The notes: generated by a model not told the origin, from the sequence alone. 64,000 bases of DNA from Streptomyces aurantiacus (GCF_027107535.1 NZ_CP114283.1:3286001-3350000), one strand, 5' to 3'; counted from the first letter of the stretch, positions 19,310 to 28,345 are shown. Numbers and translations: made by a program.

Positions 19310-19474
19310 AGCCCGAAATACCTTCTCAACGTGGGCCGGGAACCGGACCACGCTGTCCGGCTGGACGCCGCCACCCTACCGGCGGCAGGGGGCGGATCCG
19401 CACTGTGCGTCCGCCTGCTGGACGTACCCGCACAGGTGAGCGGGCACGCTGTCGGATGGGCTCCGCCCGCGGGG

Positions 19475-20203
19475 TCAGGCAGGCTGCTGAGCAGCGGCGA
19501 TACGCTCGGAGCGCAGCGCCTCGTACCACCGGTCGTCGATCGGCGGCAGGGCGTTGACGTCCAGTGCCAGCTTGAGCAGCAGATCACCGATCAGCGGGTT
19601 CCGGGCCAGCACGGGACCGTGCATGTACGTGCCGAAGACCGTGTCGTTGTACGCGCCCTCCGTCCCGTCGCCCGTGCCGTTGCCCTTGCCGAGCCGCACG
19701 TTCGCGAAGGGGCGGGCGGTGGGACCGAGGTGCGTGACGCCCTGGTGGTTCTCGAAGCCGGTCAGCGGAGGCAGGCCCAGGCGCGCGTCGATGTCGCCGA
19801 ACACGTCACCGACGCACCGCTCGCCCTCGCCGCGGGTGGAGACGACGTCGAGCAGACCGAGGCCCGGCTCGCGCTGGCCCAGGTCGTTGATGAACTCGTG
19901 GCCGAGGATCTGGTAGCCGGCGCACACCGAGAAGACGATCGCGCCGTTGCCGACCGCGCGTTCCAGACCGCCGTCGCGGCGCAGCCGCTCGGCCGCGAGC
20001 CGCTGCGGCCGGTCCTCGCCGCCACCGATGAGGTAGATGTCACCGGAGGTGGGGATCGGCTGGTCGCTGCGCACGTCGAGACGGGCCACGTCCAGCCCGC
20101 GCTGGCGGGCCCGGCGCTCGACGACGAGCGCGTTGCCCTGGTCGCCGTACGTGCTCAGCAGGTCCGGGTAGATCCACACCAGCCGCAGGCTGTTGTCACT
20201 CAT
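19475..20203 (-). CDS. gatD: Lipid II glutaminyl amidotransferase, glutaminase subunit GatD
   Basis: A 242-residue class I glutamine amidotransferase of the CobQ-like type. It starts SLRLVWIYPDLLSTYGDQGN, has IYLIGGGEDRPQ, the nucleophile Cys in VFSVCAGYQILG, and the catalytic His region GTYMHGPVLARNPLI. It supplies ammonia to MurT for amidation of D-isoglutamate in lipid II. GGAGGA lies 9 nt before the ATG at 20203, 19 nt after the murT stop, so murT-gatD is an operon as in other Gram-positives. Confidence 0.94.
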   Translation of the reverse strand: MSDNSLRLVWIYPDLLSTYGDQGNALVVERRARQRGLDVARLDVRSDQPIPTSGDIYLIGGGEDRPQRLAAERLRRDGGLERAVGNGAIVFSVCAGYQILGHEFINDLGQREPGLGLLDVVSTRGEGERCVGDVFGDIDARLGLPPLTGFENHQGVTHLGPTARPFANVRLGKGNGTGDGTEGAYNDTVFGTYMHGPVLARNPLIGDLLLKLALDVNALPPIDDRWYEALRSERIAAAQQPA

Positions 20204-20222
20204 TTTCTTCGTCCTCCGGGGT

Positions 20223-21461
20223 TCAGTTGCCGACACGACGCCGCAGGTCCTGGAAAGCGGTGTAGTTCGCGATGACCTCGATGCGTCCCGGCGGTGCCGT
20301 CTGCACGGCTTGGTCGAGGGTCTCGCAGACCTGGAACTGCTGGTTCGCAACCTCCAGGCGGACGGCCAGGTCCAGCTTCCGGTCGCCGAGCACGAAGATC
20401 GGGTGGCCGGTGAGCCGGGTGTAGTCGACGTCCCACAGCCAGGAGGTGTCGGTGCCGTCGGCCCCGCGCGCGTTCACGGACAGGATCACCGGGGTCGGCG
20501 GCGGGTCGATCAGGGAGAACGTCTCCAGCCAGCCCGCCGGGTTCTTGGCGAGCAGCAGGCGCAGGTCGCGCTGCATGAACTGCACGACGTCGTAGCGTCC
20601 GGCCACGGCCTGCACCTGGTACATGCGTTCCAGGGCTACCTGCGGCGGTACGCCGAAGACGGCGGCGACGGCGGCCGACGAGGCAGCGTTGGCCTTGTTG
20701 GCGCGGCCCGGCAGCTGGAGGTGGATCGGCCAGGCCGAACCGTGCGGGTCGAGGACGTGGTCACCGGAGAGCGCCCAGCTCGGCGTGGGGCGGCGGAAAC
20801 CGCAATCGCTGCAGAACCAGTCGTCGCCGGGGCGCTGCATCACACCGCCGCAGGACGGGCAGGACCAGGCGTCGTCCTTCCACATCTGGCCGGCGGCCAC
20901 CCACACCACGTTCGGTGAGGAGGACGCCGCCCACACGACGAGCGGGTCGTCGGCGTTGGCGACCACGACGGCCTTGGACCCGGCCAGGCCCTCGCGCCAG
21001 TGCTCGGCCATCATGCGGGTCTCCGCGGCGCGGTCCAGCTGGTCGCGGGAGAGGTTGAGCAGGGCGATGCACTTGGGATCCGTGTCGCGCGCCACCCCGG
21101 AGAGGTACTTCTCGTCGACCTCGATCACGGCGAACCGCGAGTCCGAGCCGCCGGCCAGCGCCGAGGTGATGCCGGCGGGCATGTTCGCGCCCAGCGCGTT
21201 CGAGACGACGGGCCCCGCGGCGCGCAGCGCCTCGGCGATCAGCCGTGTGGTGGTCGTCTTGCCGTTCGTGGCCGACACCAGGATGACGTCCAGGTGCTGT
21301 GCGAGCCGGGCCAGCAGGTCGGGGTCGAGTTTGAGCGCCACCCGGCCGCCGATCACCGATCCGCTGCCGCGGCCCGCGGCGCGGGACGCCGCTGCGACCG
21401 CCTTGCCCGCCGTCACGGCCAGCTTGGCCCGCGGCGACAGCGGGTCCGAGTTGCCTGCCAT
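20223..21461 (-). CDS. murT: Lipid II amidotransferase, Mur ligase-like subunit MurT
   Basis: A 412-residue Mur-ligase relative. Walker-type loop SATNGKTTTTRLIAEAL at about 60, the central FAVIEVDEKYLSG, and a zinc-ribbon insert with two Cys pairs (SCPSCGGVMQ and CSDCGFRRP) typical of MurT; the C-terminal DUF1727 region ends YTAFQDLRRRVGN. With GatD it amidates lipid II at the cytoplasmic face of the membrane. The ATG at 21461 follows GGAGGA by 10-11 nt. Divergent from def across a 143-nt spacer. Confidence 0.95.
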   Translation of the reverse strand: MAGNSDPLSPRAKLAVTAGKAVAAASRAAGRGSGSVIGGRVALKLDPDLLARLAQHLDVILVSATNGKTTTTRLIAEALRAAGPVVSNALGANMPAGITSALAGGSDSRFAVIEVDEKYLSGVARDTDPKCIALLNLSRDQLDRAAETRMMAEHWREGLAGSKAVVVANADDPLVVWAASSSPNVVWVAAGQMWKDDAWSCPSCGGVMQRPGDDWFCSDCGFRRPTPSWALSGDHVLDPHGSAWPIHLQLPGRANKANAASSAAVAAVFGVPPQVALERMYQVQAVAGRYDVVQFMQRDLRLLLAKNPAGWLETFSLIDPPPTPVILSVNARGADGTDTSWLWDVDYTRLTGHPIFVLGDRKLDLAVRLEVANQQFQVCETLDQAVQTAPPGRIEVIANYTAFQDLRRRVGN

Positions 21462-21604
21462 CAGTTCTCGATCCTCCTTGCGTACGGCGCCGCGCACTGC
21501 TCCCGGCAACGTGTGGCCCTCAGCCTATCGAGATCCACTCACCCACCCGAACCGCGGCACCACCCCGGCACCCGCGCGACATTGAGGACCGTACCCTTGC
21601 GGCC

Positions 21605-22144
21605 ATGCGACACGGCTCGATCCCGGGCGCCCGAGGGCGCGTCCTTCCTCTGTCTTTGCTCGGCGACCCCGTGTTGCGCACACGGTGTGAAGAAGTCACG
21701 GAGTTCGGTCCCCAACTGGCGCGGCTCGTCGAGAACATGTTCTCGACGATGTACGCGGCGGAGGGGGTCGGGCTGGCCGCGAACCAAGTGGGCGAGTCGT
21801 TGCGGGTCTTCGTATACGACTGCCCCGACGACGAAGACCGACGACATGTGGGACACATGGTGAACCCGCGGCTCGTGGCGGTGGACGGGTTGGTGCTGCG
21901 CGGGCCCGAGGGGTGCCTGTCGCTGCCCGGCCTGGAGGCGGGCACCGAGCGGTACGACCATGCCGTGGTGGAGGGCGTCACCATGGACGGTGAGCCGGTG
22001 CGGGTGCACGGCACCGGGTGGTTCGCCCGGTGCCTTCAGCACGAGTGCGACCACCTCGACGGTGGGTTGTACGTGGACCGCGTTCGCGGATGGCGCCACC
22101 GGCGGGTGATGTGGCAGGCGGGGCGGGCCACTTGGAGTCGTTGA
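21605..22144 (+). CDS. def: Peptide deformylase
   Basis: A 179-residue metallo-enzyme removing the formyl group from new proteins. All three motifs are intact: GVGLAANQVG, EGCLSLPG with the metal Cys, and HECDHLDG with two metal His and the catalytic Glu. The ATG at 21605 has no ribosome site; TACCCT at 21592-21597 ends 7 nt upstream of it, which suggests a leaderless transcript. The position beside murT matches other Streptomyces as I remember. Confidence 0.95.
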   Translation: MRHGSIPGARGRVLPLSLLGDPVLRTRCEEVTEFGPQLARLVENMFSTMYAAEGVGLAANQVGESLRVFVYDCPDDEDRRHVGHMVNPRLVAVDGLVLRGPEGCLSLPGLEAGTERYDHAVVEGVTMDGEPVRVHGTGWFARCLQHECDHLDGGLYVDRVRGWRHRRVMWQAGRATWSR

Positions 22145-22165
22145 GGGTGCGCGGCCCGGTCGTCG

Positions 22166-22229
22166 GGTGCGGGTGCGTCGTGGCTGGTCGCGCAGTCCCC
22201 GCGCCCCTGAACAGGGGCACGGGGACTGA
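22166..22229 (+). repeat. Streptomyces intergenic palindromic repeat, copy 1
   Basis: GTCGTGGCTGGTCGCGCAG followed by a 17-bp hairpin (22193-22209 with 22212-22228, one mismatch). It lies between the convergent def and tetR genes. The same core occurs at 24321 and 29784. The hairpin could also serve as a terminator for both genes. Confidence 0.75.
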
Positions 22230-22266
22230 TCGCGTGGACCCCACGAACCGCACATCCGGCGGAACG

Positions 22267-22908
22267 CTAGAAGCCGGGGCCGCCGACCCTGTCGCCCGCC
22301 GCGGCCAGCCTGCCCCAGAGGAGGTCGGCCAGGGCTCGGACCAACTCGGCTCGGGCGCAGGGGCGTTCGCCGAGCCACCAGTCGCCCGCCGCGTGCATCA
22401 TGCCGACGATGCCGTGGCCCCAGACGCGGGCCAACTGCTGGCTGTCCGGGCCGAGATCGACGCGCTCCTCGATGACCTCGGCGAGCTCCTCGCCCATCCG
22501 GCGCAGCAGGGGAGCGGAGAGCCCCACGGCGAAGCCCTGGTCGCTCTGCGGGCCGCCCTCCGACGGATGCATCAGGAAGCGGTACACCTGAGGGCGTGCC
22601 TCGATCGCCGCGAGGTAGGTGTCGAGCGTGGCCTCCACGCGCTGCCGGCGCTCGGCGGGGGCGTCGAGCGCGGCGCGCAGCGCTCCGAGGAGGGCGTCGG
22701 TGTGACGCTTGGCGAGGGCAGCGTAGAGTCCGCCCTTGTCGCCGAAGTGGCGGTACAGGATCGGTTTGGTGATGCCCGCCTCCGCCGCGATGGCGTTCAT
22801 CGAGGCGCCCGGGCCGTCGCGGAGCACCACCCGGTCGGCGGCCTCCAGCAGCTCGCGCCGTCGGCGGTCGGCGGACCTCTGCTGCTCGGTCCGCTGTGTG
22901 GTGTCCAT
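22267..22908 (-). CDS. TetR-family repressor of the adjacent acyl-CoA dehydrogenase
   Basis: A 213-residue TetR regulator. The helix-turn-helix is at about 20-65 (RELLEAADRVVLRDGPGASM then AGITKPILYRHFGDKGGLY); the rest is the helical ligand domain. The ATG at 22908 has GGGGAG close upstream. It is divergent from the acyl-CoA dehydrogenase gene at 23078, and two palindromes in the shared spacer (23012-23028 and 23038-23052) are the likely operators. The ligand is probably an acyl-CoA. Confidence 0.92.
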   Translation of the reverse strand: MDTTQRTEQQRSADRRRRELLEAADRVVLRDGPGASMNAIAAEAGITKPILYRHFGDKGGLYAALAKRHTDALLGALRAALDAPAERRQRVEATLDTYLAAIEARPQVYRFLMHPSEGGPQSDQGFAVGLSAPLLRRMGEELAEVIEERVDLGPDSQQLARVWGHGIVGMMHAAGDWWLGERPCARAELVRALADLLWGRLAAAGDRVGGPGF

Positions 22909-23004
22909 GAGCTCTCCCCACCCGTGCTGATTCGGTGACGCCTGCGCAACGTAACACCCGGAGCGGGGTCTGCCTCGAACGGGCTGCCGAGCTGGAACGG
23001 GGAG

Positions 23005-23034
23005 TTGACTTTTACTACCGACCAGTAACAGGCT
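23005..23034 (+). promoter_or_regulatory. Promoter of the acyl-CoA dehydrogenase gene
   Basis: TTGACT (23005-23010), 18 nt, CAGGCT (23029-23034). The -35 is good; the -10 fits the Streptomyces TAGRRT form loosely. Transcription would start near 23041. Confidence 0.45.
23012..23028. promoter_or_regulatory. Probable TetR operator 1
   Basis: TTACTACCGACCAGTAA: inverted 5-bp arms TTACT/AGTAA around 7 nt, placed exactly between the -35 and -10 of the dehydrogenase promoter, where a bound repressor would block RNA polymerase. Confidence 0.6.
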
Positions 23035-23037
23035 ACG

Positions 23038-23052
23038 GTTACCGCAAGTAAC
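23038..23052. promoter_or_regulatory. Probable TetR operator 2
   Basis: GTTACCGCAAGTAAC: perfect 5-bp arms around 5 nt, covering the expected transcription start. The half sites (TTAC/GTAA) match those of operator 1. Confidence 0.55.
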
Positions 23053-23077
23053 ACGTGAGTGCAGCCCTGGAGGGGAC

Positions 23078-24307
23078 ATGGCCGAGTTCACCATGGAGCT
23101 CAACGACGAACAGAGGGAGGTCCGGGACTGGATCCACGGCTTCGCCGCCGACGTCATCCGCCCCGCGGCCGCCGAATGGGACGAGCGCGAGGAGACTCCC
23201 TGGCCGGTCATCCAGGAGGCCGCGAAGGTCGGCATCTACTCCCTGGACTTCTACGCCCAGCAGTACTTCGACCCCACCGGCCTCGGTATTCCCATGGCCA
23301 TGGAGGAGCTGTTCTGGGGCGACGCGGGCATCGCCCTGTCGATCGTCGGCACCGGCCTCGCCGCCGTGGGCGTCCTCGCCAACGGCACCGAGGAGCAGAT
23401 CGGCACCTGGATCCCCCAGATGTACGGCGATGCCAACGATGTCAAGGTCGCCGCCTTCTGCTCCTCCGAGCCCGACGCCGGCTCCGACGTCGCCTCCATG
23501 CGGACGCGCGCCGTGTACGACGAGGCCAAGGACGAGTGGGTTCTCGACGGTACGAAGACGTGGGCGACCAACGGTGGTATCGCCAACGTGCACGTCGTGG
23601 TCGCGGTCGTGGACTCCGAACTGGGCTCCAAGGGCCACGCGTCCTTCATCATCCCGCCGAACACGCCCGGTCTGTCCCAGGGACAGAAATTCAAGAAGCA
23701 CGGCATCCGCGCCTCGCACACCGCCGAGGTCGTTCTGGAGAACGTCCGGATTCCCGGCTCCTGCCTCCTCGGCGGCAAGGAGAAGCTCGACGAGCGTCTC
23801 GCCCGCGCCCGGGAGCGCGCGAAGGCGGGAGGCGGTGAGCGCCTGAAGAACGCGGCGATGGCCACGTTCGAGGCGTCCCGCCCGGCCGTCGGTGCCATGG
23901 CGGTCGGCACGGCACGGGCCGCGTACGAGGTGGCCCTCGACTACGCGCGGACGCGTGAGCAGTTCGGGCGGCCGATCATCGACAACCAGGGCGTGGCCTT
24001 CCAGCTCGCCGACATGCGCACGTCGATCGACGCGGCACGGCTGCTGGTGTGGCGCGCCTCCTGGATGGCCGTGAGTGGGAAGCAGTTCACCTCGGCCGAG
24101 GGCTCGATGTCGAAGCTGTTCGCCAGCGAGACGGCGAAGAAGGTCACCGGGCAGGCGATCCAGATCCTCGGCGGCAACGGGTACACACGCGAGTACCCCG
24201 TCGAGCGGATGCACCGGGACGCGGCCATCTACACGATCTTCGAGGGCACGAGCGAGATCCAGCGTCTGGTGATCGCGCGCACCCTGGCAGGCATGCCGAT
24301 TCGTTGA
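23078..24307 (+). CDS. Acyl-CoA dehydrogenase
   Basis: A 409-residue FAD flavoenzyme of fatty-acid or branched-acid beta-oxidation. Signatures: [19 protein letters not shown], the [19 protein letters not shown] segment, and [15 protein letters not shown] with the catalytic Glu. Residues about 225-245 carry an extra charged loop ([12 protein letters not shown]). GGAGGGG lies just before the ATG. The gene is divergent from, and probably repressed by, the TetR protein. Confidence 0.94.
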   Translation: MAEFTMELNDEQREVRDWIHGFAADVIRPAAAEWDEREETPWPVIQEAAKVGIYSLDFYAQQYFDPTGLGIPMAMEELFWGDAGIALSIVGTGLAAVGVLANGTEEQIGTWIPQMYGDANDVKVAAFCSSEPDAGSDVASMRTRAVYDEAKDEWVLDGTKTWATNGGIANVHVVVAVVDSELGSKGHASFIIPPNTPGLSQGQKFKKHGIRASHTAEVVLENVRIPGSCLLGGKEKLDERLARARERAKAGGGERLKNAAMATFEASRPAVGAMAVGTARAAYEVALDYARTREQFGRPIIDNQGVAFQLADMRTSIDAARLLVWRASWMAVSGKQFTSAEGSMSKLFASETAKKVTGQAIQILGGNGYTREYPVERMHRDAAIYTIFEGTSEIQRLVIARTLAGMPIR

Positions 24308-24320
24308 TGGCGGTGGGGAT

Positions 24321-24380
24321 CTGCGGATTCGTTGTGGCTGGTCGCGCAGTTCCCCGTGCCCCTGAGGGGGCGCCGCCCCG
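24321..24380 (+). repeat. Streptomyces intergenic palindromic repeat, copy 2
   Basis: Core TTGTGGCTGGTCGCGCAGTT followed by CCCCGTGCCCCTGAGGGGGC, between the convergent dehydrogenase and cupin genes. The C-rich/G-rich part folds as a hairpin. Shares the core with the copies at 22166 and 29784. Confidence 0.75.
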
Positions 24381-24381
24381 G

Positions 24382-24912
24382 TCAGCGGTGCTTCAGCGGC
24401 GTGAGTTGCTCGATGTCGTACCGCGAACGCAGCTCCTCGATCGCCGCGTGGTCCGGTGGGCCGCCCGCGTCCAGGATCTTCAGCAGCTCCTCGAAATAGC
24501 GCTCGTGGTCGGGCGGCGGGGACGCCTGGAAGAACATCTTGGCCGGATTTCCCGTGGGATTGGCGAACGCGTGCGGGCAGCCGGGCGGCACGACGATCAC
24601 CGTGCCCGGCGTCGCCCGCACCACCCGGTTGCCCGAACCGGACTCCCAGCGCTGCCAGGTGTCGGGGGTCCGCACCCGCGGCTCGAAGGCGAGCACGTCC
24701 AGCTCGCCCTCGAGGACGTAGAAGAGCTCCTCGCTGCGCGTGTGCACATGCGCGCCGACGTCGAAGCCGGGTGGCACGATCACCTCGAAGCTGGACGCCG
24801 CCCGGGAGTGCGTACCGGTCACCTTGAAGGTGACGTGCTGGGCCGGGGTACGGACCGTACGGCCGTGGCCCGGGGGTACCAGCAGGCCCTCGGGCGGCGT
24901 GAGCGCGGTCAC
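24382..24912 (-). CDS. Cupin monooxygenase, MomA-like (flaviolin-forming)
   Basis: A 176-residue single-domain cupin. Metal ligands are visible in GAHVHTRSEELFYVLEGELD (two His, one Glu) and VPPGCPHAFANP (the last His). In S. antibioticus the cupin MomA oxidises tetrahydroxynaphthalene to flaviolin; this gene follows rppA and a P450 in the same order, so that role is inferred. The GTG at 24912 overlaps the P450 stop by 4 nt, so the two are coupled. Confidence 0.85.
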   Translation of the reverse strand: MTALTPPEGLLVPPGHGRTVRTPAQHVTFKVTGTHSRAASSFEVIVPPGFDVGAHVHTRSEELFYVLEGELDVLAFEPRVRTPDTWQRWESGSGNRVVRATPGTVIVVPPGCPHAFANPTGNPAKMFFQASPPPDHERYFEELLKILDAGGPPDHAAIEELRSRYDIEQLTPLKHR

Positions 24913-26123
24913 CAGGTGACGGGCAGGGCCTCGGGCCCGCGGATCAGTGCGCCGCGCCGCCACGGCACCTCGTCCTCGGAGACGGACAGGCGCAGCGTCG
25001 GGATCCGGTCGAGGAGCGTGTTCACCATCAGCTCCGACTCCATGCGGGCCAGCATGCCGCCCACGCAGTAGTGCGGACCGTGCCCGAACGCCAGATGCGG
25101 GTTGGGGCTGCGCTCGAAGTCGATCCGGTCGGGGTCCGGGAAGACGTCCGGATCCCGGTTGGCGGCCAGATAGGACACGTAGATGGGATCGCCCTCCCGG
25201 ATCCGCACACCCCTGAGCACCACGTCCTCCGTGGCGATCCGGGACAGGCCCACCGCGTTGCGGTGCGGGATGTAGCGCAGCAGTTCGTCCAGGGCCTGCG
25301 GGCGCAGCTCCGGTTCGGCGCGCAGCCGGTCGAACAGTGCGGGCCTGGTCAGGAGGATGTAGAGCATCTGCCCGGTGTTGTTGGTGACGGCCTCGCCGCC
25401 GATCTGGATCGGACCCGCGAGCGCCACCGCCTCCTCCTCGGTGATGTCGCCCCGGCCCACCGCCGCGCCGAGCAGCGAGGTCACGTCCTCGCCCGTGGCC
25501 CCGCGGCGCTCGGCGATCAGCTTGGCGAAGTACACCTCCATGTCCCGCTTGGCGCGCTCACTCGTCTCGGCGCCCTGCGAGGAGGAGAGGATCGCCTGCG
25601 TCCAGGTGTGCAGGGTGTGCCGGTCGTCGGCCGGGACACCCATCAGCTCGCAGATGACGGTGATCGGGAACGGGGACAGGACCCGGTCGATCAGATCGGC
25701 CGGCGGCCCGTCCCGGAGCATGCCGTCGACCATCGCGTCGAGGGTTTCCTGGGCGTTCGCCCGCAGGCGCTCGATGCCGCGGGTGGTGAACGCGGCGTTC
25801 ACCGCTCTGCGCAGCCGGGCGTGGTCGGGCTTGTCGACGAAGCTCATCGCACCCGGTGCCGGAATGAAGTGCGGCGCCAGCCGGGTGACCTGACGGCCGA
25901 GGACCGCCGCGCGGCTGAACCGCGGGTCGTTCGTCACCAGCCGTACGTCCTCGTAGCGCGTGACCAGCCAGGCCCAGCCCTCGCCGTTGGGCAGCTGGAT
26001 CCGGTTGACGGGGCCCTCCCGCATCAGCTCGGACAGGACGGGGTCGAAGTCGACCCCGGTCAGGTCCAGGGCCGGCCAGTGCCGTACCGGGGGTGCGGCC
26101 GTCGTCTCTTCGCTCAGGGTCAT
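24909..26123 (-). CDS. Cytochrome P450, CYP158A-like (flaviolin coupling)
   Basis: A 404-residue soluble bacterial P450. Haem-binding loop FGHGPHYCVGG with the thiolate Cys, ExxR in the K helix (ALDELLRYIP region), and I-helix GPIQIGGEAVTNNTG. In the I helix the usual A/G-G-x-D/E-T motif has Ala where the Thr is expected, which I recall is also the case in CYP158A2 of S. coelicolor, the enzyme that couples flaviolin into pigment dimers and trimers. It starts 1 nt after the rppA stop, so rppA-P450-cupin is one operon. Confidence 0.92.
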   Translation of the reverse strand: MTLSEETTAAPPVRHWPALDLTGVDFDPVLSELMREGPVNRIQLPNGEGWAWLVTRYEDVRLVTNDPRFSRAAVLGRQVTRLAPHFIPAPGAMSFVDKPDHARLRRAVNAAFTTRGIERLRANAQETLDAMVDGMLRDGPPADLIDRVLSPFPITVICELMGVPADDRHTLHTWTQAILSSSQGAETSERAKRDMEVYFAKLIAERRGATGEDVTSLLGAAVGRGDITEEEAVALAGPIQIGGEAVTNNTGQMLYILLTRPALFDRLRAEPELRPQALDELLRYIPHRNAVGLSRIATEDVVLRGVRIREGDPIYVSYLAANRDPDVFPDPDRIDFERSPNPHLAFGHGPHYCVGGMLARMESELMVNTLLDRIPTLRLSVSEDEVPWRRGALIRGPEALPVTW

Positions 26124-26124
26124 G

Positions 26125-27189
26125 TCACGCCGTTTCTTCGTCCGTGCGGTGCCAGCGGCCCAGCGCCATCTCGGCCGTGATCCCCGGCCCGAAGCCGGCG
26201 AGCAGTCCGCGCGCCTGGTGATGGGAGCCCCCCTCGTCGAACAGCCTGCGCAACGCGTCCAGGACGACGGCGCTGGCGATGTTCCCGTACTCGGTGAGCG
26301 TCGCCCGGCTGAACCGGAAGGCCTCCGGTGCCACTTGGAGGAACTTGCTGAGGTCGTCGAGGATCCGCGGACCCCCGGCGTGGATGATGTAGAAGTCCAG
26401 GTCGGAGGCGTCCCAGCCGTGCAGGTTCGCGAGGTCCTGAAGGGCGGGGGCGAGCGGTTCCATGGTGGCCGGCACCCGCTTGTCCAGCAGGAAGTGGAAG
26501 CCGGTGGCCCGCACGTCGTACATGATCCAGTCCTCGGTCTTGGGGATCAGGTACGAGCCGTTGCGCTCCAGGCGGATGCCCTCGCCGCCCTGTCCGCGGA
26601 CCACGGCCGCGGCGATGCCGTCCCCGAACAGGCCGTTGCACAGCAACGAGCCGACTCCGAGGTCGGTCGGCTGGTAGCACAGCGAGCAGAACTCGCAGGC
26701 CACGATGAGCGCGTTGGCCTCGGGGTAGGCCGTGCAGAAGTCGTGCGCCCGGTTGATCGCGGCGCCCCCGGCGGCGCAGCCGAGCTGCGCTATGGGTATC
26801 TGGCGGGTGTCGCTGGTGAACTCCATCGAGTTGATCAGCCAGGCCGTCAGCGAGGGCATCATGAAGCCCGTGCACGAGACGTAGATGATCACGTCGATGT
26901 CGGCGGCCAGGACCTCCGCGTCGTCGAGCGCCCGTTGGACGACCGCCGGCACGCGGGCCTTCGCCTCGGCCTCGTACACCTTGTTGCGTTCGGCGAAGCC
27001 GGGGTGCTTGAGCGTTTCCTCGATGGGCTGCACGATGTGCCGGGTGCGTACACCGGTGTTCTCGATCAGCCGCAGTGCGAGCGGCAGTTGGGGGTGATCG
27101 GGGTGGCGGGAGCGCGCCAGCTCGAGCGTCTCCTCCATCGTGATCACGTATTCCGGAACGGAGACCGCGGGTCTGCACAAAGTCGCCAT
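26125..27189 (-). CDS. rppA: 1,3,6,8-Tetrahydroxynaphthalene synthase (type III PKS)
   Basis: A 354-residue chalcone-synthase-fold enzyme that joins five malonyl-CoA units into tetrahydroxynaphthalene. The catalytic triad is complete at the positions known for S. coelicolor THNS: C138 in QLGCAAGG, H270 in FYIIHAGGP, and Asn in LTEYGNIAS. Also CTGFMMPSLTAWLINSM. The ATG at 27189 has a short AAGG site. First gene of the pigment cassette. The 190-nt spacer to the divergent TenA-like gene must hold its promoter, but I cannot fix a -10 with confidence. Confidence 0.97.
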   Translation of the reverse strand: MATLCRPAVSVPEYVITMEETLELARSRHPDHPQLPLALRLIENTGVRTRHIVQPIEETLKHPGFAERNKVYEAEAKARVPAVVQRALDDAEVLAADIDVIIYVSCTGFMMPSLTAWLINSMEFTSDTRQIPIAQLGCAAGGAAINRAHDFCTAYPEANALIVACEFCSLCYQPTDLGVGSLLCNGLFGDGIAAAVVRGQGGEGIRLERNGSYLIPKTEDWIMYDVRATGFHFLLDKRVPATMEPLAPALQDLANLHGWDASDLDFYIIHAGGPRILDDLSKFLQVAPEAFRFSRATLTEYGNIASAVVLDALRRLFDEGGSHHQARGLLAGFGPGITAEMALGRWHRTDEETA

Positions 27190-27380
27190 GTGCCTGCGCC
27201 TTCTCTCGCCCGCCGGGAACTCCCTCTCCTCGGCGGAAGGGTGGTTCCACCACGATCACCCGGGGGAGCCCGGATATCGCGTCGGACTACTCCAGACCGG
27301 GGACACGGGCCCGGGGACACGGGCCGGGGGTGGGACCCTGGTCGCAGGGCAGCCAGTCAGTCGGACCGAAGGGATGCGCG

Positions 27381-28073
27381 ATGACGCGGACGGCCAGGGA
27401 ACTGCTGGAGAGCACCACCGCCGAGCTCGCCCCGGACTCGCATGCCAACCGGCTGCTTCCGCTGATCGCCCGGGGTGCGGCCCGCCGCGACACGCTCGCG
27501 GCCCTCGCCCTGGAGCAGCGCCATGTGATCGCCGCCGACCTCCGGGCGTTCCGCCATCTGGCCGCACGGCCGGCCGGGGAGGGGCTGTCCGCCGGGCCCG
27601 AGTGCGCCGCCTTCTTCGGCATGCTCGCGGAGGGCGAGGAGCTGGCCCGGGACCGCCTCGGAGCGTTCGCTGCCGCCTGTGGCGTGGACCCGGCACGCGA
27701 GGCGGCGTACGAGCCGCTCGCCGACTGCCAGACCTATCCCGCGTACGTGGCCTGGCTCGCGCTGAACGGCTCCCCGGCCGAAGTGGTTCTCGCCCTCAGC
27801 GCCAACTTCGCTGCGTGGGGCGGCTATTGCGCGACGATCGCCGAGGCGCTGCGCCGCCACTACGGCTTCGACGACGAGGCGTGCGGCTTCTTCGACCTCT
27901 TCGCCGAGCCGTCCGCGGAGCTGGACCGCAGGGCGCTGGCGGCTGTGGCGGCGGGCCTGGAGACCGGCCGGCTGAACGAACACGAGGCGCACCGCCACGG
28001 GCGCCTGCTGCAGACCTACGAGACGAGGTTCTGGCACGCCCTGTGGGAACGGGACCAGCGGAGCGCCCCTTGA
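27381..28073 (+). CDS. TenA/iron-containing redox-like helical protein
   Basis: A 230-residue, nearly all-helical protein resembling the TenA/thiaminase II or haem-oxygenase-like fold (ELLESTTAELAPDSHANRLL, QRHVIAADLRAFRHLA, ADCQTYPAYVAWLALNGSPA, FAAWGGYCATIAEALRRHYG). Streptomyces annotations often call it a transcriptional regulator, but no DNA-binding motif is visible. The function is unknown; the Cys and His pattern would allow a thiaminase-like or diiron activity. ATG at 27381 follows AAGGGA. It is divergent from rppA. Confidence 0.7.
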   Translation: MTRTARELLESTTAELAPDSHANRLLPLIARGAARRDTLAALALEQRHVIAADLRAFRHLAARPAGEGLSAGPECAAFFGMLAEGEELARDRLGAFAAACGVDPAREAAYEPLADCQTYPAYVAWLALNGSPAEVVLALSANFAAWGGYCATIAEALRRHYGFDDEACGFFDLFAEPSAELDRRALAAVAAGLETGRLNEHEAHRHGRLLQTYETRFWHALWERDQRSAP

Positions 28074-28105
28074 GCGGTGCGGAACCGTGTCCTGTGACGG
28101 TGCCC

Positions 28106-28345
28106 CTAGCCGGAGGCACCGCCACTGCTGTGCGCGATGCACGCCACATCGATCCGGTCGGCAAGCTTGGCGAGTTCGATGGTGAGCGCGGCGACGGTGT
28201 CCTCGTCGAGCCCGTCCTGTCCGGCTTCCACCAGATGCAGCCACCGGCCGCCCATCGTGCGCAGCAGCTTGCTCACATCGGCGGCAGCCACCTGCAGGGT
28301 CCCGCGGTCGTCGACGATCAGAGGCAGGGTCACTTCGCGGTTCAC
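28106..28345 (-). CDS. Conserved 79-residue actinobacterial protein (DUF6213-like)
   Basis: A small soluble protein reading from a GTG at 28345: NREVTLPLIVDDRGTLQVAA, then SKLLRTMGGRWLHLVEAGQD and LAKLADRIDVACIAHSSGG. I recall nearly identical short proteins across Streptomyces under DUF6213; no function is known. No clear ribosome site is visible (GGAGC is 12 nt away). It sits just downstream of, and on the same strand as, the semialdehyde dehydrogenase start region's opposite end, so it is transcribed as a last gene or on its own. Confidence 0.7.
   Translation of the reverse strand: MNREVTLPLIVDDRGTLQVAAADVSKLLRTMGGRWLHLVEAGQDGLDEDTVAALTIELAKLADRIDVACIAHSSGGASG

Noticed and set aside
27297..27324. 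Two tandem copies of CCGGGGACACGGGC between rppA and the TenA-like gene
   Set aside because: Only two 14-bp units, no wider array and no palindrome; more likely slippage than a functional repeat.
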